From positions 59,563 to 123,562 of the forward strand of contig CALUMT010000037.1 in NCBI GenBank assembly GCA_944321845.1: a stretch of DNA of 64,000 bases, written 5' to 3'. Source of the stretch: an uncultured Butyricimonas sp. (GTDB taxonomy: Bacteria > Bacteroidota > Bacteroidia > Bacteroidales > Marinifilaceae). The notes under the pieces are model-generated. The model was not told the DNA's origin, did no database searches, and worked only from the letters and a program-made list of their open reading frames with translations. Made by a program: the position numbers and the translations under genes. This document shows positions 1 through 9,493 of this stretch, piece by piece. Each line of letters opens with the position of its first letter. The first letter of the stretch is position 1.

Positions 1-65
1 CCTTTTTATAGCTAAGGCCGCATGAAAACTGTTCCGGGACGGTTGTTGAACCCGTGTTTACGGTT

Positions 66-100
66 CATGAACCGTTACTGAACCGTTGCTGAACCGTTCC
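66..100. repeat. 11-bp phased tandem repeat at a promoter
   Basis: Three consecutive 11-base units of form TGAACCGTTnC start at 68, 79 and 90. The first is preceded by an inverted copy, so 60-75 reads as the palindrome ACGGTTCATGAACCGT. The array ends where the -33 element of the downstream TATATTTA box would lie. The 11-base spacing puts every unit on nearly the same DNA face, which suggests an operator or activator array; that is inference. In the rest of 1-296 I see only this array, the -7 box and a weak 54-codon reading frame at 124-288 with no recognisable product. Confidence 0.6.
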
Positions 101-116
101 AAAGAAGGCTAAGTGG

Positions 117-124
117 TATATTTA
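117..124 (+). promoter_or_regulatory. Putative -7 box upstream of the ECF sigma gene
   Basis: TATATTTA fits the Bacteroidetes -7 consensus TAnnTTTG except for the last base. No TTTG lies 19-20 bases upstream; that position is occupied by the third repeat unit, which would fit a promoter depending on a bound activator. It would give the sigma gene a leader of about 165 nt. Confidence 0.35.
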
Positions 125-296
125 TGAGGAAGTTATGGCGAACGAAAGTAGAAGAAATAAACGCTGTAAAGACTATTTGTTTGAGAATTAGTGTGATATA
201 CTCATTGGGCGGCATGGGCTTGATGAGATTTTCACCGGATAAGGTTGGGAAAAAGAATTTAAGTATTATTTTTGTTCCAGATTCTTAATACATTGT

Positions 297-854
297 ATGG
301 AACAGACGGAACACGTGTTGGCATTGTTGAAACAGGGGGATAAAAGGGGCTTGGAATTGCTTTTCCGGCAATTTTATAAGCCCCTGGTGATGTATGCCAC
401 GCGGTACGTGCCATTGCAGGAAGATGCGGAAGATATCGTGCAGGATGTTTTCGTGAAATTGTGGGAAACCCAGCGGTTTGAATTAATCGAGCGTAATCTT
501 CGTTCTTATCTTTACCAGTCCGTGAATAACCGTTGCCTGGATGTGTTGGAGAAGAATAAGATGGTACGGGTCGAGGTGTCCGATTCCTTGCTGGGCTTCA
601 CGGAGGCGGACATGCCGGATGATGAGGAGTGGAATACCCGGATGGACGAGATTTACGCGGCCGTGGAGAGATTGCCGGAACGTACCCGGGAGATATTTAC
701 GGCAATTGTTTTTCAGGGGAAACGCTACAAGGACGTGGCCGATGAATTGGGTATATCCGTGAACACGGTGAAGACGACAATGTCCCGGGCTTTGTCAGCC
801 CTTCGTAACGAGTTGACGGACAGGGCTTGCGTTTTGTTGATGTTGTTCGTGTGA
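297..854 (+). CDS. ECF RNA polymerase sigma-70 factor
   Basis: This 185-residue protein directs RNA polymerase to a small set of promoters. The region 2 core (about residues 20-90) contains FRQFYKPLVMYA and the acidic stretch DAEDIVQDVFVKLW. Region 4 (about 115-170) has LPERTREIF followed by a helix-turn-helix reading ELGISVNTVKTTMSRAL. The size and FecR neighbour match the ECF factors that Bacteroidales pair with TonB-dependent transducers. The FecR gene starts 82 bases downstream and a SusC/SusD pair follows, so its likely target is the promoter of that uptake locus. The ATG at 297 precedes a complete region 2, and no better start is visible. Confidence 0.93.
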   Translation: MEQTEHVLALLKQGDKRGLELLFRQFYKPLVMYATRYVPLQEDAEDIVQDVFVKLWETQRFELIERNLRSYLYQSVNNRCLDVLEKNKMVRVEVSDSLLGFTEADMPDDEEWNTRMDEIYAAVERLPERTREIFTAIVFQGKRYKDVADELGISVNTVKTTMSRALSALRNELTDRACVLLMLFV

Positions 855-936
855 ATTTTTTTTTATTTTTTCTCTCTTTTCTTGTCACCCTTTTTCTCTT
901 TTTTACCGTCATGGGGTAAAATTTACAAGAGAAACT

Positions 937-2094
937 ATGCCGGACAGAATTGAACATATCATAGAGGAAGCCGCTCGGCGGGAATTGTCGGGGGAGGAAC
1001 GGCGGGAACTGGAGGAATGGTTGGCCTCGCATCCCGGGGAAAGGGATATTCGGGACCTATGGCATTACCTGGAGGCGGGAAGAATCATTCGACGTTATCG
1101 GGCAATTGATGAGCGGAAAGCTTGGACGAAGGTGGACCAACGAACCACACGGCGGGCTGCTTGGGCCTCCCGGGTTGGTAGATGGCGTTGGTGGGCAGCG
1201 GCTGCCGTGATCTTGCCGGTCGCTGTAGGGATTTTCTGGGGAATTTCCCGTTGGGGCACTGATGCCGTGAAGCCGGTTGCCGTGCAGGAAATTAAAGGAG
1301 GGGTGACAAAAGCGTTTTTTGAGATGGCCGACGGTAAAGTTGTTTCTTTAGAGGAAAATCAGCTAAAAGATATCGTGTCTTCATCTGGGACTCCATTAGC
1401 GAAAGATTCTGTAAATACGCTGGTAGTAACGGCCGAGAAAAAGGAGGCGAGTGAATTATGCCGGATTTGGGTTCCCCAGGGAGGAGAATATCAGGTGGTA
1501 TTGGCCGATGGTACTCGAGTGTGGATAAATTCGGAAAGTGAATTGCGTTTCCCTTCCGTGTTCACGAGAGCAGAACGGGTCGTGGAGTTGGTGGGGGAGG
1601 CTTATTTTGAAGTTAGTCGGGATACGTTGCATCCTTTTGTGGTTATCACGGGAGAGACAAGTATTAGGGTATTGGGAACTTCTTTCAATGTATGTAGTTA
1701 CAAAGAAGATGATTTCGAACAGGTGACGCTTGCTCAAGGGGCGGTTAACGTGAATTATCGTTCACAAAAATATCGCCTGGAACCCGGGGAACAGTTTGAA
1801 TTGAAGAAAGATGGGAGTAAGCCTGTCGTTCGTGAAGTGAACACGGATTTGTATACTTCCTGGAAAGATGGTATGTTCCGTTTCCAGGATATGCCTTTGG
1901 ATGATTTGATGCAAAAGTTACAACGATGGTATAATATTAAATATTTCTTTGTACATGCGGCTTGTCGGGATTATCGTTTCACCGGTGCGATTCGTCGGGA
2001 CGTGGATTTCAGGGAATTTGTGGCCTTGATGGAGAAGACCACGAATGTCCACTTTACAATAAATGGAAATACAGTAATGATATCTGAAAAATAA
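937..2094 (+). CDS. FecR-family transmembrane anti-sigma factor
   Basis: A 385-residue inner-membrane regulator expected to hold the upstream ECF sigma factor inactive until the outer-membrane receptor signals. The cytoplasmic N-terminus (1-83) is charged and Arg/Glu-rich. One membrane helix lies near 85-105 (WWAAAAVILPVAVGIFWGI). The periplasmic part has the FecR beta domain (about 175-275; VPQGGEYQVVLADGTRVWIN, FEVSRDTLHPFVV) and a C-terminal DUF4974-type domain (about 310-380; FRFQDMPLDDLMQKLQRWYN). The order of sigma factor, FecR and STN-containing SusC is the standard trans-envelope signalling arrangement. A 28-bp inverted repeat without a T run separates it from susC. Confidence 0.94.
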   Translation: MPDRIEHIIEEAARRELSGEERRELEEWLASHPGERDIRDLWHYLEAGRIIRRYRAIDERKAWTKVDQRTTRRAAWASRVGRWRWWAAAAVILPVAVGIFWGISRWGTDAVKPVAVQEIKGGVTKAFFEMADGKVVSLEENQLKDIVSSSGTPLAKDSVNTLVVTAEKKEASELCRIWVPQGGEYQVVLADGTRVWINSESELRFPSVFTRAERVVELVGEAYFEVSRDTLHPFVVITGETSIRVLGTSFNVCSYKEDDFEQVTLAQGAVNVNYRSQKYRLEPGEQFELKKDGSKPVVREVNTDLYTSWKDGMFRFQDMPLDDLMQKLQRWYNIKYFFVHAACRDYRFTGAIRRDVDFREFVALMEKTTNVHFTINGNTVMISEK

Positions 2095-2096
2095 AC

Positions 2097-2124
2097 AACG
2101 AGAAGTACGGCCATACTTCCCGTT
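2097..2124 (+). other. Intercistronic inverted repeat
   Basis: AACGaGAAGTA pairs with TACTTCcCGTT across a short loop directly after the FecR stop codon. No T run follows, so it looks more like an mRNA processing or stability hairpin that could uncouple regulator and receptor expression than a full terminator. Confidence 0.35.
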
Positions 2125-2178
2125 GAGAGTTAGTTAACCATGTCATTTGGCATGATATTAATAATTATGTGCAAAAGT

Positions 2179-5100
2179 ATGAAAAAAAAGAGTATGTTTA
2201 GGTACTTGGGGTATAAGATACCCTGTAAAAAATGTTGGTGTATTATGCGATTAGTATTACTATTCACGGTAGGTATCGTGTTGCAGGTATCTGCCGCCAG
2301 TTTTGCCCAAACGGTGAGAATGACGGGGAAACAACAATCGTTGAAAGCGATTTTCGAGCAGGTGGAGCAACAGACGGGGAAAGTGACCTTGTTTAGTAAT
2401 AACGAGCTGGACATGAACAAGGTGGTAAGAGTGGAGACCGGTAATTTCACGTTAGAGAATTTATATTCCACTCTTTTGCGGGGAACGAACCTGACTTTCG
2501 AGATCACGGATAATTACGTGGTGATCCGTCGTGCCAAAATGATTCCGGTGAATGATGAAAAACAGAAATCGGTGACGGTGACAGGTAAGGTGGTGGACAC
2601 GAAAAAACAGCCTATTCCAGGGGTTACGGTACAAATCAAGGGAATAAGTCTGGGTACTGTTACTGACGTGGATGGGAAATATCGGTTGACTATTCCGAAT
2701 CTGGAGGAATTCTCCCTGTTGTTTTCCTTTATCGGGATGGAAAGTCAGGAAATCAAGTACGTGGGGAAAGATACGATTGATGTGGTGATGAAGGAAGAAG
2801 CGGAGGCTTTGGATGAGGTTGTCGTCACGGGTTACCAGACGATCAATCGGCATGAATTGACCAGTGCGGTGGATGTTTTGAAAATGGATGATATTAAGGT
2901 TGCGGGAGTAAGTACGGTAGATCAAATGTTACAAGGTCGGATTCCCGGCATGATTTTTATGCAGAATTCCGGTCAAGTAGGTGCTGCCCCCAAATTGAGA
3001 ATCAGAGGAAACTCGACTATGTTGGGAAGTCAGGAACCGCTATGGGTGTTGGATGGAGTGGTGTTATCGGATCCGGTGAATGTAGATCCTTCCCAGTTGA
3101 ATGATTTGGATTTCGTGAATCTGTTGGGAAATGCCATTTCTGGGTTAAATCCTGATGATATTGAAGAGATAACGGTGTTGAAAGATGCTTCTGCAACGGC
3201 ACTCTACGGGGCCAGGGCCGGTAATGGGGTGATTGTGATTTCCACCAAAAAAGGAAAATCTGGTCCTCCTTCCGTGACTTATTCCGTAACAGGAACATAT
3301 ACAAGAAGACCTCGTTATACAGATAAAGCTATTTATTTGATGAATTCTAAGGAACGAATTGACGTTTCGCGAGAGATGATAGAGCGGGGAATTTATTACA
3401 GTAGTTTTGATGCATGGACTGGTTATGAGGCCATTATTCAGGATTACTATAATGGCAAAATTGATTTCGATGAATATAATGAACAGGTCGGATACTATGA
3501 AACGTTGAATACGGATTGGTTCGGTTTGATTTGTCGTGATGCTTTTTCGCATAATCACACGTTAAGCCTTTCTGGTGGAGCGACGAATGTTCGCTATTAT
3601 GCTTCATTGGGTGTCAATGATGAGAATGGAACAATTAAGGGTGAAAATAATAAACGTTATTCAACGATGTTGAAATTATCTGCTGATTATGAACGGTTTT
3701 CATTGCAATTTCAGGTGCAGGGAAATGTATCTACTCGAGATTATAATCCTTCCGAGTTGGGAGTGATGGATTATGCCTACAATACCAGTCGGGCAATACC
3801 AGCTTTTAATCAGGATGGTTCGCGTTATTTTTACCCACGAGCCAATGCTTATAGTACTTATGATTTTAATATATTGAACGAGATGGAGAATTCGGCGGAT
3901 AAAACGAAAGGAAGTGCTATTAATACTCAAGCTCATCTTCGGTTTAATATGTTGAAGGATTTAAGACTGGAAGCTACACTTTCTTATGCTGTAAGCAATA
4001 CAAATCAGGAGACTTATTTTACGGAGAACGCTTATTATGTTGATCAGCTTCGTGCGGATAAGACGGAGCGGAATGATTTGTGTCCACTTGGTGGAGAATT
4101 GCGAGAGATTAATACTCGTAATGTGACTTGGATGGGACGTTTGCAGGCAAATTGGAGTAAAAATATTGGAAAGGATGGTTCCCACAGTTTAAGCGCATCT
4201 GCAGGAGTTGAAGCTAATTCGCAGAAATATAATACTTTTAATATTACGCGAAGGGGTTTTAGTCTTGAGCGAGGAAAAACCTTTTTGTCTATACCGACAA
4301 CTTATACCATGTATTACGCTAGTTTTATGCAATCATCAGCTGCCTTGGGAACGTTCAATGAAAGTTTGTCTAATACCTTGGCATGGTATGCCATGGTCGG
4401 ATATGGATATGATAATCGATATCTTTTTAACGTGCATATGAGAACGGAAACTTCTAATCTGTTTGGAACTAGGGCAAATGATGAGTTCATGCCTATTTGG
4501 GCAGTGTCCGCTCGTTGGAACATGAAACGTGATGTGTTGAAGTCTGTTTCCTGGATTGATGATATTTCATTGAGGGGATCTTTTGGGTATCAAGGAAATA
4601 TGTTATCTAATCAGACGACGGATATGATTATCCAAAAAGGAGGTACCGATTATAGATACGGGAATACGTCTACTGTGGTTAATTTTGCCAATCCGGACTT
4701 GAGGTGGGAAAAGACGGCATCCACGAACGTAACGCTTGATTTTTCTTTGTTGAATAATAAAATAAATGGATCCGTATCATATTTTTACAAGAAGACGAAA
4801 GATGCTTTCATGACAAAGACTGTTTCCGAAATTAATGGAGTTACGAGTTATGTGATCAATAGTGGAACTTTGGAAAATAAGGGAGTGGAGTTATCATTTA
4901 ATTTTACCCCGATAAATCAAGCCAATATAGGTGGAGGAAAACGGGGATTTGTCTGGAGAATAGATCCTCAGCTGGGACAGGTATTGAATAATCTGATAAA
5001 TAAGGCTATCAATAATCGAAATAATGTATTGAGAGATGAAATCACGTATGATGATATGTTGACTGGAAATGTGGAATTTGCTGATACGCCTTTGAATACT

Positions 5101-5817
5101 TTTTATTCTTATCGTTTTAAGGGATTGAGTGGAGAGGATGGTTCTCCTATTTTTTATGGGACAGAGGAGGAATTGAAAGAGGAATATATGGAAAAGTATT
5201 CTCAGATGGAGAAAGAGGATGTATTTTTGGCTGTCATGGAGAAATCGGGACGTCGGGAGCCATATATACAAGGTGGAATTTCCAATTATTTAGGTTATCG
5301 TAATTTTAGTCTTTCGTTTAATTTGACTTATAGTTTGGGGAATAAAGTACGATTGTTGAAGTTATGTTCAGATTATGGAGTGACCACTCCTTACCCTCAA
5401 GATAATATGCGAAAAGAATTCGTGAATCGTTGGAGAAAGCCAGGTGATGAAATGTACACGAATATTCCTGGATTGAAAACCAATACGTCTAATGTGACTA
5501 ATTGATGGGAAGAGTATGCTGCCGCAGCTTATAAGTTTGCCGGTTCTGTTTATGAAATGTATGATAACTCGAATCTTCGTGTTGTAAAGGGTGATTATTT
5601 ACGTTTATCTACACTTTCTCTACGCTATAATGTAGAGGATAGAATTTGTGAAAAATTAGGGTTAAAGTCTGCTTATATTAATTTGACCGGTACAAATATC
5701 TTTACTTGGGCGGATAAGAGATTAAGAGGACAGGATCCAATGCAGTCTGGGACTACAGCAAACGTGAATATTTCGGTTCGTCCGTCGTTTTCATGTAATA
5801 TTAGTGTAACCTTTTAA
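2179..5817 (+). pseudogene. SusC/RagA TonB-dependent receptor with in-frame TGA
   Basis: This is an outer-membrane receptor that would import a substrate handed over by SusD. After a signal peptide ending near SAASFAQ it has an STN signalling domain, a carboxypeptidase-like CarboxypepD_reg domain (VTGKVVDTKKQPIPGVTVQI), a TonB box and plug (DEVVVTGYQTINR; LKDASATALYGARAGNGVIV), and a long beta-barrel. The frame is interrupted by TGA at 5503-5505. The same frame then continues for 104 codons with typical SusC C-terminal sequence (NLRVVKGDYLRLSTLSLRYN) and ends in the terminal Phe expected for barrel insertion. The next codon is TGG, so TGG to TGA is the simplest change. Truncation would remove the last strands and probably abolish folding. 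A sequencing error is possible. ATGs at 2140 and 2167 are alternative starts. Confidence 0.9.
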
Positions 5818-5827
5818 CTGTTGTGAT

Positions 5828-7417
5828 ATGAAAAAGAAAATTTTACTATATAGCTTATGGAGTTTATTGCTACTTTTGACCTCGTGTAAAGATTTTTTGG
5901 AAGAATATTCTCAAAATCAAGTGTACGCGACATCTGCTGAGGATTTGGATGAATTGCTTGCCGGAGAATGTTTTATGCCTTGGGTGGGATATATAAATAT
6001 GTATTCCCAGGTAACGATGTCTTCGGTAGAGAGTTATAATTACCCATGGTTGCACGTGATGGATGATGATTCAGAGGAGTTTTTACTAGGAGAGTTGGCT
6101 GTATCCCAGGCGTCACCACGAAATGTATTTGCTCCTTTTCATCGTTGGTATCGTGATCCATTTACGACAATAGAGAATAAACAATGGGAGGATAAGGATT
6201 GGGCTCGTTTTTATGAACGTATAGCCGTGTTGAACAATATTATTTATTACGCGAATGAATTTAGAAGTAAGGAGGAGAACGTTGAACTTTTGGATCGCGT
6301 GGAAGGTGAAGCTCGTTTTTTACGTGCAGGTTATTATTTTTTATTGGTAAATATTTACGGGAAACCCTATTGTAAATCGACGGCTGATCGTGATGCCGGG
6401 GTTCCATTGAAAGTGTCAGAGGTGATTGAAGATAAGTATTATACTAGGGCTTCCGTGGGAGACGTTTATACCCAAATGGTGAAAGATCTTCAACGGGCTG
6501 CAGTTTGTTTGGAAGGAGTGGTGCCTGCATCGACCTTACGGGTTGGATTTGCTGCGGTGAATGCGTTACTTTCGCGTGTATATTTGTACATGGAGGAATA
6601 CGAGAAGGCAATTGATGCGGCAGATGTGGTTTTGGCTGGGTCTTATAGCGTACTTGATTTGAATAGTTGGTTACCGGGACAGAATGTAATTTTCAACAGT
6701 TCTCCCGAGACTATTTTTCATCAGGGAGGCAATTCCGTGCCACTAGTTTTCTTGAACGATTCTCTTGGTGCTTGGAATGGAGATGACAGGCGTGCTTCTT
6801 CGTTTCAGGTATCGGATGATTTGTTAACTTGTTATGAACCTGGTGATTTAAGACGGACAGCATTTTTCAGGTTTACGACAAAAACGAAAGCGACATTGCC
6901 GAATAAATACAGAACATGGGCGACGACATATAATGACCCGGAACAGGTTGGTGAAGATTTTTTGATTCGGTTGCCGGAAGTTATTTTAAATAAGGCAGAG
7001 GCTCTTGCCATGTTGAATAGGGATGAGGAGGCTAAAATTGAGCTAGAGAAATTGCGTTCCAAACGATTTGCTGCGGAGAATTTACGGCCAGTGTCGGAGA
7101 CTGGAAGAGAGTTGGTGAATTTTATTCGAGATGAACGTCGGAGAGAGCTTTGTTTTGAAGGACATCGTTGGTTTGATTTACGTCGTTATTCCGTGAATAG
7201 CATTTATCCGTTAGGAGATGATTTTGTTATTCGACATACAAATTATGTTTATAATTCTAGTTCTCAGAGTTGGAGTGTTGATGGTTATTATGAACTTGGG
7301 GCTTACTCTACTGATGAGGCTGCATGGATTGTTCCTATACCTAATTATGCAATAGAATTTAATAGGGGAAGTCTTACCAATGAAATTCGTTTAGATAGAG
7401 AACTTAAAAGAAATTGA
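5828..7417 (+). CDS. SusD/RagB-family surface lipoprotein
   Basis: A 529-residue glycan- or nutrient-binding lipoprotein that caps the SusC barrel at the cell surface. The signal peptide ends in a lipobox (LLTSC, Cys near residue 20). SusD hallmarks are visible: RAGYYFLLVNIYGKPY near residue 165, the helical TPR-like scaffold with VNALLSRVYLYMEEYEKAI, and the C-terminal FIRDERRRELCFEGHRWFDL near 435. It starts 10 bases after the broken susC and shares its operon. It reads intact, so SusD may be made without a working partner. The substrate cannot be inferred; no glycoside hydrolase lies nearby. Confidence 0.95.
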   Translation: MKKKILLYSLWSLLLLLTSCKDFLEEYSQNQVYATSAEDLDELLAGECFMPWVGYINMYSQVTMSSVESYNYPWLHVMDDDSEEFLLGELAVSQASPRNVFAPFHRWYRDPFTTIENKQWEDKDWARFYERIAVLNNIIYYANEFRSKEENVELLDRVEGEARFLRAGYYFLLVNIYGKPYCKSTADRDAGVPLKVSEVIEDKYYTRASVGDVYTQMVKDLQRAAVCLEGVVPASTLRVGFAAVNALLSRVYLYMEEYEKAIDAADVVLAGSYSVLDLNSWLPGQNVIFNSSPETIFHQGGNSVPLVFLNDSLGAWNGDDRRASSFQVSDDLLTCYEPGDLRRTAFFRFTTKTKATLPNKYRTWATTYNDPEQVGEDFLIRLPEVILNKAEALAMLNRDEEAKIELEKLRSKRFAAENLRPVSETGRELVNFIRDERRRELCFEGHRWFDLRRYSVNSIYPLGDDFVIRHTNYVYNSSSQSWSVDGYYELGAYSTDEAAWIVPIPNYAIEFNRGSLTNEIRLDRELKRN

Positions 7418-7419
7418 AT

Positions 7420-8310
7420 ATGAAAATGAATAAATTTATATTACCGCTATTACTAGTACTTACTTTTTTCATGTCATGTAATGAGGATAATAATTTAGAA
7501 CCTTCTAATCTGGAACGAGATTGGTTCGTGATACAAGATAATCCTAACGATCCGATTCAGCATGCAATATATTTGTTCTATGAAAAAACTGGTATTCCGG
7601 TTTTTTATAATGATACGATAGGACAAATGGAACGCGTGGATAATTGGGGAAATTCTTATATACATTATACTATGCTGTCTATAAATTATGCTTTGGGTGG
7701 AGTAGGGACTAGTCCTTCTGTGTATTCTTATACGTTATGTCCTAAAGAATATGTTATGGATGGACTTGCGTTTTTGGAAACAGAAATAATACCATTACTT
7801 CCAGAAACTATGAGCGTACGCAGTTTTTTATTGCTAAATACCTTGGAAACTTCAGGCTTGGGATCTTCTTCCTTTAAAGGATTAAATACGATACTCGTGG
7901 CACAGGTCCCTCGCTTAAGGGAGATGACGCGGGAGGAGCGAGTGAAGTTGAAAGCGGCGGTATTACGTTCAATATTTACTGCATCTATTTCTACGTACGA
8001 GAAGGAGTTGGAATCTTTTTATCAAACGACAAGGAGTTATTATACAACAGAAGATTTGTATGGTTATAATGTGTGGTATTATCAAAATAGAACTCCTTAC
8101 CAGGATCCGGAAGAAGTGGGATTCTTGGGAGTAGACCCTTCTTATACTTCTTGTCTCCCCACGGAAAGTATGGACGTCAGTATGTATATTGAAGCCATGT
8201 TTATGTATTCGAGAGAGGAGTTTGAAGACTTGTATGGTAGTTATGAGGCTGTCATGAAAAAGTATGATATTATGTTGTCTATTTTAGAAAGTATAGGAGT
8301 AAGCCTGTAA
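7420..8310 (+). CDS. Lipoprotein of the SusC/SusD operon, unknown function
   Basis: A 296-residue lipoprotein with the signal sequence MKMNKFILPLLLVLTFFMSC and Cys at the lipobox. The first ATG lies 2 bases after the susD stop, so it is translationally linked to susD; an upstream TTG overlapping the susD stop is less likely. I recognise no domain. Its size, position and layout recall the substrate import-associated zinc metallohydrolase lipoproteins that accompany some SusC/SusD pairs, but no HExxH motif is present, so it is either a non-catalytic relative or unrelated. It probably sits on the cell surface and binds the same substrate as SusD. Confidence 0.7.
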   Translation: MKMNKFILPLLLVLTFFMSCNEDNNLEPSNLERDWFVIQDNPNDPIQHAIYLFYEKTGIPVFYNDTIGQMERVDNWGNSYIHYTMLSINYALGGVGTSPSVYSYTLCPKEYVMDGLAFLETEIIPLLPETMSVRSFLLLNTLETSGLGSSSFKGLNTILVAQVPRLREMTREERVKLKAAVLRSIFTASISTYEKELESFYQTTRSYYTTEDLYGYNVWYYQNRTPYQDPEEVGFLGVDPSYTSCLPTESMDVSMYIEAMFMYSREEFEDLYGSYEAVMKKYDIMLSILESIGVSL

Positions 8311-8359
8311 CTTCTTTTTAGACAAGAAAAGGGATGTTCTATTGTTAAATCGACTAAAT

Positions 8360-9457
8360 ATGAAGAAATTAATATTAGTTTCCATGGGAGTGTTATGTTC
8401 GATTGTTCTTTTCGGGCAAACAAATTTCCAAAAATTGAGCATGAGTGAGGCTGCCGCAAAAGCTAAAGCTGAAGGGAAGATGATTTTCGTGGATTTGTAT
8501 ACCTCGTGGTGTGGTCCTTGCAAAATGATGTCAGATAAGATTTTCCCAGATCAGGAATTGGGTGAATACATGAATGAAAGATTCGTTTGCGTGAAATATG
8601 ATGCGGAGAAAGATGATGAAGGTAAGGTGTTGGCAGAGAAATATTCGGTTACCTCTTATCCCACTTTTTTGTTGTTAAATGAGAGGTTGGCATTGGAGAA
8701 TCAAATAGTGGGAGGTGTTGCCAAACCGGAAGAATTTCCTCCACTTGTGGAAGAGGCATTGAAGTTTTCTGTCGCAGCATTGAGTCGACAATATGATGAA
8801 GGTAATCGAGATGTGGTGTTTTTGTCGCACTATTTGGAGGAGTTGAAGAAGGCACATATGGATGAGTTGGCGGAAAAAGTATGTGCTTCCTTTTTAAGCA
8901 GTGCTTCAGATGCGGAGAAAACAAGTTTTGGCAGTTGGTTTATTTTTGACAGTGAGGCAATGACACCTTGGGGATCAGATGCTTTTAATTATATTCTTAA
9001 TCATTTTGAACAATTTGCTAACACCGTGGGAGAGGAGAAGGTGTTGAATAAACTGTCCAGATCCTTTGAAACGAAACTTATCAAAATACTTGGCATGCAG
9101 GATGGAATGACGGATCTGGATAAAGTTGCTGAGCAAATGGCTCCGTTTGAGTTTAACGCCAAGCAACGTCTGGAGATGTACGTGGCCATGTGTGAGCCAA
9201 TAAAGAATATACAAGAAGGAAGATGTACAAACAAGGATGTGGAGAACTTGCTCATGTTGTGCGAAAAAGTCTTTCCTATGACACCTGGAGACAGACTGAC
9301 AAAATTTTATACTTCGGTTCTTGGTATTGTTGAACTGGAAGGAACCTCTTCTCAAAAGGAGCGGGTACAGCAATTGAATGAATTCATATTAAAACATACG
9401 GACAATACGGAACTGCGATTGATTATCGAGAATGCAATGATGCAATGGAACCGGTAA
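8360..9457 (+). CDS. Exported thioredoxin-like protein (first of three)
   Basis: This 365-residue exported protein begins with a cleavable signal peptide (MKKLILVSMGVLCSIVLFGQ). A thioredoxin fold follows, with the redox motif WCGPC (Cys 51 and 54) and the cis-proline in SYPTF near residue 101. The remaining 230 or so residues are a helical domain shared with the next two genes and unknown to me. It is probably a periplasmic disulfide reductase or isomerase. I chose the ATG at 8360 because the upstream TTG frame only adds residues before the signal peptide. It lies 49 bases after the lipoprotein gene and may serve the uptake locus. Confidence 0.88.
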   Translation: MKKLILVSMGVLCSIVLFGQTNFQKLSMSEAAAKAKAEGKMIFVDLYTSWCGPCKMMSDKIFPDQELGEYMNERFVCVKYDAEKDDEGKVLAEKYSVTSYPTFLLLNERLALENQIVGGVAKPEEFPPLVEEALKFSVAALSRQYDEGNRDVVFLSHYLEELKKAHMDELAEKVCASFLSSASDAEKTSFGSWFIFDSEAMTPWGSDAFNYILNHFEQFANTVGEEKVLNKLSRSFETKLIKILGMQDGMTDLDKVAEQMAPFEFNAKQRLEMYVAMCEPIKNIQEGRCTNKDVENLLMLCEKVFPMTPGDRLTKFYTSVLGIVELEGTSSQKERVQQLNEFILKHTDNTELRLIIENAMMQWNR

Positions 9458-9493
9458 TGAAATGTGTGGTATTGTTAATGTAAATCAGATATT

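Noticed and set aside
124-288. A 54-codon frame upstream of the ECF sigma gene
   Set aside because: It starts inside the putative promoter, has no recognisable features, and lies in a leader region.
5503-5505. TGA in susC as a selenocysteine or readthrough codon
   Set aside because: No stem-loop of SECIS type is apparent after it, SusC proteins have no known selenocysteine, and Trp from TGG is the simplest ancestor.
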